Part shown: one piece after another, positions 10,888 through 19,029 of the stretch
Layout: the number at the start of each line of letters is the position of its first letter
Position numbering within the stretch: position 1 is the stretch's first letter
From: a virus
Strand: one strand, 5' to 3'
Virus record (IMG/VR): IMGVR_UViG_3300025326_000163
Span: 1-28,663 of that record
DNA length: 28,663 bases
Notes under the pieces: generated by a model
Told to the model about the DNA's origin: nothing
The model's input: the letters and a program-made list of their open reading frames with translations, nothing else
Database searches by the model: none
Translations under genes and position numbers: made by a program

Positions 10888-11130
10888 ATGGAAAGGTTAA
10901 AAAATCTGGGATCGAACAATATTCTCCTTGTTGCGATAATTATCATGGCTAGTATTGTAGTCGGTGGCATATTCTTGACCATGCTTGTAATAAATGTAAT
11001 AAAATCACAATCTCTCATAGAAGCCCGCGATAGCTGTCTTGTGTTGGCAGAGAGACAGAATCAGGAGATTGTCGAATTACGGGAAGTGGTGGATATTATG
11101 AGACCGTTGGTCAGGAAATACGGTCATTGA
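10888..11130 (+). CDS. Small membrane protein with coiled-coil tail
   Basis: The 80-residue product has a short basic start (MERLKNLGSNN), one strong membrane segment (about residues 12-38, ILLVAIIIMASIVVGGIFLT), and a helical tail rich in Glu, Gln and Leu (RQNQEIVELREVVDIMRPLV). Membrane-then-coiled-coil is the layout of spanin subunits and of phage inner-membrane accessory proteins. It is not beside the endolysin, so a spanin role is uncertain. ATG 10888 has an ACGAGGATC nearby as a weak ribosome binding site. Confidence 0.5.
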   Translation: MERLKNLGSNNILLVAIIIMASIVVGGIFLTMLVINVIKSQSLIEARDSCLVLAERQNQEIVELREVVDIMRPLVRKYGH

Positions 11131-11168
11131 GGATGGGAACGAAGAGTCAGAGCGGGAGGTTATATTAT

Positions 11169-11468
11169 ATGGCATACGCAGACGATAATTGGGCAAAACT
11201 GGTCCCTGATTTGTTAGGCGCAGTGCTTGAGACCTTCCCGTTCATCCCCCCTGCCCGTGAGGTTGCCGGCGAAAATGGAAACTTTGTGGTCGAATGGCAA
11301 TGTGCTGGGAAGTATTTTGAAATCGAGGACGCCGGTGACGGAACCCTGGCAATAATGACCGAAATTGACGGTGTGTATCGTCACTGGGTTTTGACGCCAC
11401 AAAAACAGTCAACTATTATTTTGACATATTGCCTTTCAGGCCAAGGTACATCCTTTCACCCAAGATAA
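11169..11468 (+). CDS. Hypothetical protein at the end of the plus-strand operon
   Basis: ATG 11169, nine bases after GGGAGG (11154-11159), is chosen over ATG 11133, which lacks good spacing. The 99-residue product reads MAYADDNWAKLVPDLLGAVL, then mostly strands (NFVVEWQCAGKYFEIEDAGD, LAIMTEIDGVYRHWVL). The last 22 or so residues run through the convergent end of the holin gene and past a CAGTCAAC element, so the original gene may have been cut here and given a chance C-terminus. No family is recognised. Confidence 0.5.
   Translation: MAYADDNWAKLVPDLLGAVLETFPFIPPAREVAGENGNFVVEWQCAGKYFEIEDAGDGTLAIMTEIDGVYRHWVLTPQKQSTIILTYCLSGQGTSFHPR
11406..11425. other. CAGTCAAC element with dyad at the convergence point
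   Basis: CAGTCAACTATT at 11406 matches the leader elements at 1586, 3930 and 7317. Here GTCAA (11408-11412) and TTGAC (11421-11425) form a small inverted repeat exactly where the plus- and minus-strand genes meet. Confidence 0.4.
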
Positions 11469-11793
11469 AGCTGGTTGGCATGCCTATAAGCTCAAACGCC
11501 AAGGCCTGTAATTCTGGCGTAGAGGCACGCATCATAATAACCGTCCCTACTGCTATGGATAGGGCTGCTGCGATGTACCTGAACGATCCACGGAGGTCTA
11601 CTACCCATTGTGAAGGGGTTCCGTTAGGATTATCCAACAAAGCCATGGCTTTCAAACGCTCTATATTAGCATTTTCTAATTTAATCTGATCGTCTACCGA
11701 CAAACCGATCCATTTCCTCGATACGGTAGCGAACAGATTCTTGAATAGGTCTATTGCGGCTGGCGCTACGACTGAGGCGAGAATAGTTTCCAT
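11416..11793 (-). CDS. Candidate holin
   Basis: This is the last gene of the late operon. ATG 11793 has GGAG six bases upstream and overlaps the endolysin end; a start at 11823 would be longer but lacks a ribosome binding site. The 125-residue protein begins with a hydrophobic stretch (METILASVVAPAAIDLFKNL), has a polar middle, then two membrane segments (RYIAAALSIAVGTVIMM and the LAFELIGMPTSFILG region) and a short charged tail. The layout and the neighbouring endolysin fit a three-membrane-segment holin such as the GTA-holin-like family. Holin would permeabilise the inner membrane for lysis. Assignment is by topology and position. Confidence 0.55.
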   Translation of the reverse strand: METILASVVAPAAIDLFKNLFATVSRKWIGLSVDDQIKLENANIERLKAMALLDNPNGTPSQWVVDLRGSFRYIAAALSIAVGTVIMMRASTPELQALAFELIGMPTSFILGERMYLGLKGNMSK

Positions 11794-11795
11794 GA

Positions 11796-12188
11796 TTACT
11801 CCGGGATTTTGCAGTGCTGGCAATTGGTAAGCTCATAATGAGGCCCATCGAAGAAACCTTTGAAGTCTCCTCCCCATCTAATCCCTATTCCCAATTTATG
11901 GGCCGTCTCTTTCACAAAATCGGCAAAATCCACGATCTTGTTTTTATCCGCCCAATCCACCGGGTAAGGCATGACATCCACAGCGCACGATGGTTCATAG
12001 TTATGATTTGACTCGCCCCATCTCGCTTTCGACCTTCCGTTGCGGAAGGCCTCCTCTTGGGCTTCTTTCCCTCTGTGACCGCAGAGTATCTTGCAATCTT
12101 CGGTCTTGATGACTTCGCGGAAAAGTCTTTGCAGGTCTGGATGGCAGGTATCTAGAAGCGAAAGTGATTTTTGAGAATAGGAAGGCAT
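11796..12188 (-). CDS. Endolysin, M15-type peptidase
   Basis: The 130-residue protein shows the zinc peptidase M15 pattern. GHRGKEAQEEAFRNGRSKAR contains the conserved Arg/Gln-rich helix, followed by His62 (ESNHNYEPSCAVD), Asp71 and His117 in DGPHYEL as zinc ligands, with WGGDF just before. M15 phage enzymes cut the L-Ala-D-Glu or D-Ala peptide bonds of peptidoglycan. ATG 12188 is preferred to GTG 12194 because of the spacing from GGGA. It has no signal peptide, so release would rely on the holin directly downstream. Confidence 0.85.
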   Translation of the reverse strand: MPSYSQKSLSLLDTCHPDLQRLFREVIKTEDCKILCGHRGKEAQEEAFRNGRSKARWGESNHNYEPSCAVDVMPYPVDWADKNKIVDFADFVKETAHKLGIGIRWGGDFKGFFDGPHYELTNCQHCKIPE

Positions 12189-12209
12189 AGGCACGTCCCG
12201 CAGTTCATC

Positions 12210-12407
12210 TCAGTTTCTGAATGTATTGTCTGGCCTGGTCCCCCAGTTATCCCGTTCGCCTCTTGGGGTGTAGAGGTCTTTCCTTATTTCCGAGATGGAG
12301 ATTTTCAATTCCTGAATTGAGTCTTTAAGATGAGTAAGCTCAGAATAAACTATTCCCCCGAAGACAGCGGCGAAGATGATGATTTCGATTATCCTTGTGG
12401 TGTTCAC
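12210..12407 (-). CDS. Small membrane protein in the lysis region
   Basis: GTG 12407, just after AAGGGAAG, gives 65 residues; an in-frame ATG at 12476 gives a longer reading. After TTRI comes a membrane segment (IIEIIIFAAVFGGIVYSELT), then a coiled-coil-like stretch (LKDSIQELKISISEIRKDL) and a polar tail. A membrane segment plus coiled coil beside an endolysin suggests a lysis accessory (spanin-like or holin partner). It is shorter than typical spanins and no outer-membrane lipoprotein partner was seen. Confidence 0.5.
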   Translation of the reverse strand: MNTTRIIEIIIFAAVFGGIVYSELTHLKDSIQELKISISEIRKDLYTPRGERDNWGTRPDNTFRN

Positions 12408-12528
12408 ATGAGGCTTCCCTTGTGTAATTAGCATAAATGGAAGATGTGCCGCCAGAGAAATTAGTTTTTCTACCATTAGACATTTTCCTGAGTTGCTGTG
12501 AATTGTGTGGTGGTAGTTTGGTCATTGC

Positions 12529-12933
12529 TCATTTGAATGGGATTCCTATTGAAAGACCTATTGCGGGATCGACTTTAAAATCTCCTGATTTGACCGGGGG
12601 AATGATGTTGAGTCTCCCGTTCCAGCCTTTGCCCTGGTATTTTAATTCCGGGATGAGAAACGGGACAGGTTTGTTAAGATACCCGCTAATCAATCCTGTG
12701 TTATATCCAACCGAAAGAGGGCCGGCTGAACCCAGCGTATTACCATATCCAGCATAGAGACTGTTTTTCCCGATAGAGTTTTTATAACCTCCAACCCCGA
12801 AATAACCTGAACTGTCTTTAAGACCCACCCTCATTCCTAATCCGGGATTCGATTCATTATATTTCCCAGCATTGCCTGGATGCCTGGAAAGCAAATGGAT
12901 TATGGCTTCCAGCGATTGAGGGTCTAGTTCCAT
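12529..12933 (-). CDS. Hypothetical Gly-rich strand protein
   Basis: The 134-residue protein starts MELDPQSLEAIIHLLSRHPG, then turns Gly/Tyr/Asn-rich with repeated strand-like segments (YNESNPGLGMRVGLKDSSGY, YAGYGNTLGSAGPLSVGYN), ending LSIGIPFK. The alternating pattern suggests a beta structure. Proteins like this occur in the late operons of podoviruses, but I know no function. The start follows the previous stop directly (TAAATG), so translation is probably coupled. Confidence 0.6.
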   Translation of the reverse strand: MELDPQSLEAIIHLLSRHPGNAGKYNESNPGLGMRVGLKDSSGYFGVGGYKNSIGKNSLYAGYGNTLGSAGPLSVGYNTGLISGYLNKPVPFLIPELKYQGKGWNGRLNIIPPVKSGDFKVDPAIGLSIGIPFK

Positions 12934-13347
12934 TTAGATGGGTTCAGGCTGCTTAGCCAGCTCGATGCGTTTCGCCAGTTCGGCCCCCGGCAGCGGCACA
13001 AACTGCGTGCCATCGTGGGTGTAGGCGATGACACCTTCCTGCTTGAAGTCCGCCGGCATCGCGGAGTCCGCCAGGCGCAAATAGCGCTTGCCCGATGGCG
13101 GCGTCATCACGCCCAGCTCGTGGTCGAGCACGAAGCCGCGCTGCTCGCCGCCGAATTCGCCCGTGACGGCATCAATGGTGTAGAGCACTTTCGGGATCAC
13201 CGCAGAGGCCCCGGTCTGCTTATTTGTCACCGGGTCGAGTTCGACGCGCAGCGTGATGTCACCCTGCTGCACAAAGCGGCAATGGTGCTTGACGTAAGTG
13301 CCGTCTTCGCGGAGTTCGGCGTAGTAATTTCCAGTATCGAGTATCAT
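12934..13347 (-). CDS. Hypothetical protein with higher GC, possible recent acquisition
   Basis: ATG 13347 lies eight bases after AGGAG. The 137-residue product begins MILDTGNYYAELREDGTYVK and is strand-rich (GDITLRVELDPVTNKQTGA, FGGEQRGFVLDHELGVM), ending in a Pro/Glu tail. No family is recognised. Its third codon positions are visibly richer in G and C than in the flanking tail and lysis genes, which suggests transfer from another genome. It sits between the tail fibre and the lysis region, where phages often carry extra genes. Confidence 0.6.
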   Translation of the reverse strand: MILDTGNYYAELREDGTYVKHHCRFVQQGDITLRVELDPVTNKQTGASAVIPKVLYTIDAVTGEFGGEQRGFVLDHELGVMTPPSGKRYLRLADSAMPADFKQEGVIAYTHDGTQFVPLPGAELAKRIELAKQPEPI

Positions 13348-13366
13348 TTCATTTGCTCCTTAGTTA

Positions 13367-14593
13367 TTAACCTTTGAGAACGATGGCGTGGATTGCTCCA
13401 TAGCCACTAGTTGAGTCTGATCCTACTGAGGTTGCTGTTAACGAAAGCACCAGCGTTCCAGAAACAGTAACTCTCAGAATTCCACCTACCGGGACCTGCC
13501 AGTCAGTAGCTATGGCTACGACAAACTTTGAACTGCGCAGATCGCCGAATGAATCGTATGCTAATACAGTTGCCCCGCCAGAGTTTTTACCCGCTGAGGC
13601 AATTACTATACCTGCGGTTCCACCTTTAGTCGCGTAGACTAAGGCTGAAACTATGATACGATCACCAGCCACTACTGAGCCTAAATCTAGTGTAGTAAGT
13701 GTTGTGCCGGTAGCAATTGTGATGCCAGAGCCGGAATTAGTTACCTCCGTCCTCTGCACCCGCGCGAGCCCGACTGTGCCGGCGGTCATTACGCCGTAAC
13801 CGTCGAATACCACCGTGCCGTAAGCGAGAGTTATAGTATAATTGGGGTTTTGCAGGATGGCGTACGCTGCTACGATGGAATCGTACAGGCCGATAAAATT
13901 ATCGCTCCGTTTGACCCATTGCCATTTTTCGGTGGCCCCATCGGAAAATGCCACCGCCGCTTCTTGCCCAGTGGTGCCGGAACGAACAATTATTTTTGTG
14001 GTGCTGGCAGCAGAATTCTGGAAAATCTGCCCTGTCTGGAACGTCCACGCCCCGCTTGCCGTCGGCGATCCGGCGATGGTGCCGGAGATCGTGGTACCGG
14101 AGAGCGTGCCGTTGACGTGCCTTATTTTTTGCTCAACCAAAAACCCGTTTGCAGCGGCGTTGACCATGATTTTAATCGACTGTAACGGGTAAACCGTTGT
14201 ATCAGCCGATGTTTCGTTGATTGTATTGGATGCGGTGGCTCTGGCGAGAGCCACGTTGTTCGATGTATCGGTCGATACGACATCGCAATACCATCCGGCC
14301 GTCAAGGTAGCCGCGTCCGTAAGAGTAAGCGTTACTCCGGAACCAGATACCTGTATGACTTTATTGTAATGAGTCGCCCCCAGCGTGGTATTCGTTGTAA
14401 CCGCCGTCGGGCCGTTGTCGAAATGCGTTACTAATTCCGCATTGATGGCATCGGCAAGAGTTTTGACAGGATCGGACAGTTTACCCTTAATGGTGGAGTA
14501 TTTTACCTTATTGGCCTCTGTTACCGACCCGTCATCAGAGGGAGGAACTGAGTTATATCCGGATGTGCTATTGGATGAGTATTTTGTTCCCAC
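13367..14593 (-). CDS. Tail fibre / receptor-binding protein
   Basis: GTG 14593, eight bases after AGGAG, gives a 408-residue, Thr/Ser/Gly/Ala-rich protein with very few charged residues, typical of trimeric fibres. The N-terminal 40 residues are polar; a strand-rich domain (SGSGVTLTLTDAATLTAGWY) follows; then a collagen-like/beta-helix run (NGTLSGTTISGTIAGSPTAS); then a C-terminal domain (GSVVAGDRIIVSALVYATKG ... GYGAIHAIVLKG). No enzymatic motif of a tailspike depolymerase is visible. Position after the ejection genes equals that of the P22 tailspike gene. Receptor binding is inferred. Confidence 0.65.
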   Translation of the reverse strand: MGTKYSSNSTSGYNSVPPSDDGSVTEANKVKYSTIKGKLSDPVKTLADAINAELVTHFDNGPTAVTTNTTLGATHYNKVIQVSGSGVTLTLTDAATLTAGWYCDVVSTDTSNNVALARATASNTINETSADTTVYPLQSIKIMVNAAANGFLVEQKIRHVNGTLSGTTISGTIAGSPTASGAWTFQTGQIFQNSAASTTKIIVRSGTTGQEAAVAFSDGATEKWQWVKRSDNFIGLYDSIVAAYAILQNPNYTITLAYGTVVFDGYGVMTAGTVGLARVQRTEVTNSGSGITIATGTTLTTLDLGSVVAGDRIIVSALVYATKGGTAGIVIASAGKNSGGATVLAYDSFGDLRSSKFVVAIATDWQVPVGGILRVTVSGTLVLSLTATSVGSDSTSGYGAIHAIVLKG

Positions 14594-14617
14594 GGCGGTT
14601 CTCCTGATTTTTCCCGT

Positions 14618-16687
14618 TTATTGCTCTTGTAGAGCCTGCAAATACGTAACAGCCGCCGCCACTTCCGGGCCGGTATATTTTTTCGGTTCTGCGGCTTTCA
14701 GCAGTGCGTCGATACCTTCGTCCGTGGTTAGCAGTTTTTTATATGCTCCCGGTAGAAGTTTCCTGGTAAGGAAACCACCTAAAAAGATGGTCGATCCACC
14801 GTGTCCTGTGCTCAATCCGGTCGCGGTTCTGGCTAATTCAACGTCTTTACCGACAACGCCTTGGGTAGCCTTTTCCGGACCTCGCGGAACAATGCGATCC
14901 ATATATGCCCTGACCCTCAATAATTTGCCAAGCCGTTCTTTGTCGTCAGCGAATAGATTCATAAAATTTTTGTCCTCTTTCCAGTTTTTCAGCAATGACC
15001 TGAGATCGACGCCTGATCTTCCTACTTCACTGGAAATGGGACTGGTCGATTTGGCGATGAGATCGTCCGCCCACGATCCTTGCAGGGATTTTATGATTTG
15101 TTTATCGTTTCCGAGAAGCTCCGTTATGATTTCGCGTTGCTCCGGTGTAGATCTGGACCACGCGGATTGAATATCCTTGACGGTCAGAGGACCGCGCTTT
15201 TTAGTGGCTTTTTCTATCACCGCACCCAATGGTGTTGCCCCGACTTCGGCAAGATCGTTCATTGTTTTTGCGTATTTCACCCTGGCTTCTTTCAAGACAA
15301 CGGCCCCGGGAGATATTCTGGATTCCCCTGCCTTATCCAGGGCATCTTCCATGAAACCCTTCATCAAATTTGCTCCGCGTTTTTGCGATGCCTTCTGTAC
15401 ATCTGTCAATATTCCTCCGGAAGGTTTCGCTTCGACTGTGTAATCGTGGAGCCACGATTGAACCGATCTGATATCGAACGCTCCCTTCGAGGGAAGTCTT
15501 TTAAGTTGTCTTCTGAGATAAGTGATTGTTGCTTTATCGGCTTGCCCGAGATTTTTTGCCTGTCTCATGGATTTGATTTCTGAAACTATTCCCTGTTTTA
15601 CCGGAGTAGTATCAATCGTCCTTTTCGCCTTATCGAGCATTGCCGCTCGATCCAATGCGGCCTCGAATTCCGGAACGCGGGATGATTTCAGGGAAGCAAT
15701 TTTAGCAACAGTCTTCCCAGCGAGGGCTTGGGATGCCGTTTCCGCAGTAGTCCCCCCTGCTATTTTCTTGACCCAGCCTATAATCCCGGTTAGATTATTT
15801 TCCGATCTGACCGCCGACGATTCCGGGAACGCTCCGGCAACTTCTCCTTCGGCTGCCCTTACTCCTTCCCCCAATCCTCTTTCGGATGCGGACAATTGCC
15901 CGCCGAATTCTTTTTGAAGTTTTTTCCCTTCCTGTATCAGGATCTTTCTTTGCGGGTCGCCGACAACTTGTGGTAATTCTGCCTTGTAAGCCAAACGATG
16001 CGACGGCCTGAGTGCGTCGATTCCAGCCTTCCCCAAGGCTCCGATTGCAGACGGAGCCATCGCCCCGGTCATTTCCGCATAGGGATTACCGGGGAATATT
16101 TCATTCGCTGTTGCCGCACCGGTTCCCGCTGTCAAACCGGAAGCAAGCGATTTACCCATTCCGATACCGCCAATTCCAGGCGCGGCGAGACTAGACCCGA
16201 CATAACCCGCTACTTTACGACCGAATTGAGCTTCCGGATCCGGTTCCGGAGTTGCCTCCAGTTGCCTCAATTTATCGGTAATAAACGCCGTCGGGCTCCA
16301 ATTTTTCTTTCCGGTCAACATGGCCGGGATTTCCCCAACAGTCCCGATGCCCAATCCAGCGAGAAATCCTGGTGCCCCGCCGACGGCTCCACCGGCCGCT
16401 GCGAGCACTACAGGAGGCGCAATACCGCTTTCTACCGCAGATCCAGCATATTGAGCGGCACGACGTTTCATATCTTCCGGGACATCCCGGCCAAGCTGGA
16501 ATGTTCCGTAGCCTTTGATTCGATCCAATACAGCTTGATCCAATACAGCGGCTTGTTTTTCTTTCTTTTCACCCGTGAATACTCCCCGGCTGCGGAGTTC
16601 ATCGAATGCAGCAGCTTGATCTTCTGTCATTTCCCCCGATGAGCGCCGACGCGCTAACTCAACCAAAGCATCGCTTTTTTCGCTCAT
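14618..16687 (-). CDS. Large DNA-ejection (internal virion) protein
   Basis: This 689-residue protein is the last of three consecutive candidate ejection genes and overlaps the previous one by four bases. It has a charged N-terminus (MSEKSDALVELARRRSSGEM, with EDQAAAFDELRSRG), a Gly/Ala-rich hydrophobic stretch (about 90-125, APPVVLAAAGGAVGGAPGFL) that may insert into membranes, and a long helical remainder. Size, place and the mixture of helical and Gly-Ala-rich segments match P22 gp16-type proteins, which leave the capsid with the DNA and form a conduit through the cell envelope. Sequence similarity to a specific family is not claimed. Confidence 0.6.
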   Translation of the reverse strand: MSEKSDALVELARRRSSGEMTEDQAAAFDELRSRGVFTGEKKEKQAAVLDQAVLDRIKGYGTFQLGRDVPEDMKRRAAQYAGSAVESGIAPPVVLAAAGGAVGGAPGFLAGLGIGTVGEIPAMLTGKKNWSPTAFITDKLRQLEATPEPDPEAQFGRKVAGYVGSSLAAPGIGGIGMGKSLASGLTAGTGAATANEIFPGNPYAEMTGAMAPSAIGALGKAGIDALRPSHRLAYKAELPQVVGDPQRKILIQEGKKLQKEFGGQLSASERGLGEGVRAAEGEVAGAFPESSAVRSENNLTGIIGWVKKIAGGTTAETASQALAGKTVAKIASLKSSRVPEFEAALDRAAMLDKAKRTIDTTPVKQGIVSEIKSMRQAKNLGQADKATITYLRRQLKRLPSKGAFDIRSVQSWLHDYTVEAKPSGGILTDVQKASQKRGANLMKGFMEDALDKAGESRISPGAVVLKEARVKYAKTMNDLAEVGATPLGAVIEKATKKRGPLTVKDIQSAWSRSTPEQREIITELLGNDKQIIKSLQGSWADDLIAKSTSPISSEVGRSGVDLRSLLKNWKEDKNFMNLFADDKERLGKLLRVRAYMDRIVPRGPEKATQGVVGKDVELARTATGLSTGHGGSTIFLGGFLTRKLLPGAYKKLLTTDEGIDALLKAAEPKKYTGPEVAAAVTYLQALQEQ

Positions 16688-17739
16688 TGTCCTAGTGCCT
16701 TTTTGAGCAAATCTTCGTTTGACATATTCTTGAATTCTGGTTTTTCGTTCTTACCCGGTCTATCCGGCCTATGCCTCGACAGACTTTCGGATAGATTTTT
16801 TCTTGCAATATTTCTTGCCATTGTCGTGTAGGGATTATTCTTGCCGGACGAATATGGTTGAATTTTATTTATATCAATACCGATATTGTCGGCAAGTTGC
16901 CCCCATTCTTCCGGAATCTCGTAATCTTTTCCTTTGTAATTGGAAATTTCAGATTTGATGATTGCAGAGAAAAGATTGGAGAAGTTCTCCGCACGTTTCC
17001 TGTTGTGCGCTTCCGGCAAGCCAAAAGCCGGGCGAATATCCATCGCCCTCTTGATGTCCGGCTCGGACGCGGCTCCCTTCTGGAAGGCTTGCGCCAGAAA
17101 ATCGAACTGCTCTATGGCCGATTGAGCATTGGTAACGTCTTGATCTCCGGCATTGGCCCAAACTTTCACTCTTTCGATATTCCCGCCAACTCTGCCTGAA
17201 ATTTTTGTCAGGGCGGGAATGATGTCCTTCATAAGATTAAGAGCATTAAGACCGGAAGTTACTTTCGTTACTGTATCTGCTGGAACGGCTTTTAAAACTG
17301 GGCCTTCCTGTTTATCTCCACCTCTACCGATAGTCGCCGCTAAATCAGCAAGTTTCTTTGCTCCCTCAACATCGCCCATGCCAAGCAACTGTTGCATGGC
17401 CCCGCCCAAATCCGCTTTCCCAGGTGCCCCTGGAGAACTCATTTCTTCATTCGGTTCGTAAACTGGTGCTTTGGGTTGTTGGAAATTACTGCGGAATATT
17501 TCTCGCTGACGAATGGCTTGACTGACAAATGGCGCTGTCTCCGGGTAAAGTTCTGTGAATCCCTGGATATCCTCATCCTGATATTCTCCAGCCACAATAC
17601 CGGATAAAACCGACCTTAATTGTGCTTGATTACCTTCGTCGGATAAATTGAAACGCCGCTTGCTAATTCTTATCGTCGGTTCATCCGGGTCTGTAGGCGT
17701 TAAGTCTCTTAACGAGAGCGAATTGGGGCGCATTGGCAT
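16684..17739 (-). CDS. DNA-ejection protein, second of three
   Basis: The 351-residue product (MPMRPNSLSLRDLTPTDPDE) has a polar N-terminal half with Pro/Gly-rich linker (about 94-120), then helices (AQSAIEQFDFLAQAFQKGAA, NRKRAENFSNLFSAIIKSEI) and a charged tail ending LKKALGQ. It overlaps the downstream gene by four bases and lies five bases after the upstream one. In P22 order this is the gp20 position. Its helical composition without recognised domains fits an internal virion protein, but the call rests mainly on gene order. Confidence 0.5.
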   Translation of the reverse strand: MPMRPNSLSLRDLTPTDPDEPTIRISKRRFNLSDEGNQAQLRSVLSGIVAGEYQDEDIQGFTELYPETAPFVSQAIRQREIFRSNFQQPKAPVYEPNEEMSSPGAPGKADLGGAMQQLLGMGDVEGAKKLADLAATIGRGGDKQEGPVLKAVPADTVTKVTSGLNALNLMKDIIPALTKISGRVGGNIERVKVWANAGDQDVTNAQSAIEQFDFLAQAFQKGAASEPDIKRAMDIRPAFGLPEAHNRKRAENFSNLFSAIIKSEISNYKGKDYEIPEEWGQLADNIGIDINKIQPYSSGKNNPYTTMARNIARKNLSESLSRHRPDRPGKNEKPEFKNMSNEDLLKKALGQ

Positions 17740-17743
17740 AAAA

Positions 17744-18475
17744 TTATTTCATCGTCAATTTTTGAAGTATCGGTTCCTGCCTCCAGCTTGAGCCGCTGCT
17801 TGTCCCTGTGCTGCCGGACTCTCCCCAGCTTTCGGCGGTGCTTTCCGAACCTTTACCCAACAAGAAAGCCTGCAATTCCTGCTGCAAGCGTTGTTGCGCG
17901 ATTTCCGCAGGTAGTCCGGATAATTGCGCTTCCATTTGCACTTTGCCGATAATGGTATTGAGGATATCTTTATCAATTCCAGTGACGGCCTGGAGCGTAT
18001 CGGCATCCGCTAATGCAGATGCTTCTCCTATGCTTCTGGCGGAATCCATGTCGAAATTAGACATTGCCTGCTCACCGAACGAAGACCCTCCTAAACCTCG
18101 TAATCCGACCGATTGACCCAGTTCCCCTCTCCGGCGCGCGATGGCTTCTTGAATCGGGTTCAATCTTGCCTGTCTTAACGCACCTTGATTCCCCAACAAA
18201 GACGATCTGGCCGTCCCCATTTTCGATATAAAATCATCCACTCCTCCGGATAAAACAGGGGACAAATTACGGTATGAAGCCAACGATTCTTCTTGTAATG
18301 CCCTAATCGACGGATCGAGCGACAAAGTTCCATTTTGGAACGAGGAAAACGGAGTTTTTGTTACACCGAATGTCGTTTTCTGGCCGCTTTTGCTTCCTTG
18401 TTTGCTCCAGCTGCTTTGCGCGCTGGATTCCTCCGTCTCGCCGCCGCCGAACAATGTTTTAGTTATGTCGCCCAT
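17744..18475 (-). CDS. DNA-ejection protein, gp7-like
   Basis: The 243-residue product starts MGDITKTLFGGGETEESSAQ, a short Gly-rich start of the type seen in P22 gp7-like proteins. It has a Ser-rich linker, helical segments (DPSIRALQEESLASYRNL, NPIQEAIARRRGELGQSVGL) and a very Ser/Gly-rich end. The start overlaps the previous gene by 13 bases, so translation is coupled. The helical body with Gly/Ser flanks suits a protein that unfolds and leaves the capsid. Assignment by start motif and position. Confidence 0.55.
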   Translation of the reverse strand: MGDITKTLFGGGETEESSAQSSWSKQGSKSGQKTTFGVTKTPFSSFQNGTLSLDPSIRALQEESLASYRNLSPVLSGGVDDFISKMGTARSSLLGNQGALRQARLNPIQEAIARRRGELGQSVGLRGLGGSSFGEQAMSNFDMDSARSIGEASALADADTLQAVTGIDKDILNTIIGKVQMEAQLSGLPAEIAQQRLQQELQAFLLGKGSESTAESWGESGSTGTSSGSSWRQEPILQKLTMK

Positions 18476-19029
18476 TTTTTGCCTCTGATCGAATAAATGT
18501 ATTCATCGCCTCTTATATCTCCCATGGGGATTTTGCCTACTGCGTGAAATACATTAGGCGGGAAATAGTTCACGCATTTGTCGAATAAGACCGTCGATTC
18601 CTTCAAACTTTTTACCACGCAGACCCCGGTTTTCTTCGAGTAACGAATCATCTGGAAAAACGCAATACAAGTCCGCAGAATATTTCTCTTCGTGGCCCAT
18701 GGGAAAAAATGAACGTGCGGCTCGATTCTCCAGTCGTCGCCTTTTACTGCAATCAGCGCGATCAAACCCATGCCGTCAAACTCACGATTTCTGTCTTCCA
18801 CGACGTAAAACGGAAGTCTGTTTGCAGCTTCCAGCATTTTTAGCAGGAAATCTTCCTGCGTATTTATGTCCGATAAGAGTGGAATCGGGTGATGTTTATG
18901 GGCAACCCATACGATCGAGATATCTTTTGAGAATCCAGACCCCGTTGCATTTTCAGTTATCTGTAACGGCCTGATATGAGGTCTATCGTGCTTAAACAGC
19001 CGATTTCTTGCTTTTTTGTGATTGTTCAC
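18463..19029 (-). CDS. P22 gene-14-like (acyltransferase-fold) head protein
   Basis: The 188-residue protein starts at a GTG overlapping the hub gene's stop. It contains RPLQITENATGSGFSKDISI, a middle part (NRLPFYVVEDRNREFDGMGL), EPHVHFFPWATKRNILRTCI and a C-terminal strand GDEYIYSIRGKKW. The strand-helix order looks like a GNAT acyltransferase fold, and P22 has a small protein of this kind (gene 14, DUF2824) between the tail hub and the first ejection gene, the same place. A role in head assembly or ejection-protein handling is inferred; the acetyl-CoA-binding loop is not obvious. Confidence 0.55.
   Translation of the reverse strand: MNNHKKARNRLFKHDRPHIRPLQITENATGSGFSKDISIVWVAHKHHPIPLLSDINTQEDFLLKMLEAANRLPFYVVEDRNREFDGMGLIALIAVKGDDWRIEPHVHFFPWATKRNILRTCIAFFQMIRYSKKTGVCVVKSLKESTVLFDKCVNYFPPNVFHAVGKIPMGDIRGDEYIYSIRGKKWAT

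Noticed and set aside
13842-14192. Plus-strand ORFs opposite the tail fibre
   Set aside because: Antisense shadows of a well-supported late gene, without ribosome binding sites.
15998-16642. 214-residue plus-strand ORF opposite the ejection protein
   Set aside because: Basic, Arg/Ser-rich composition typical of antisense reading; no operon context on this strand.
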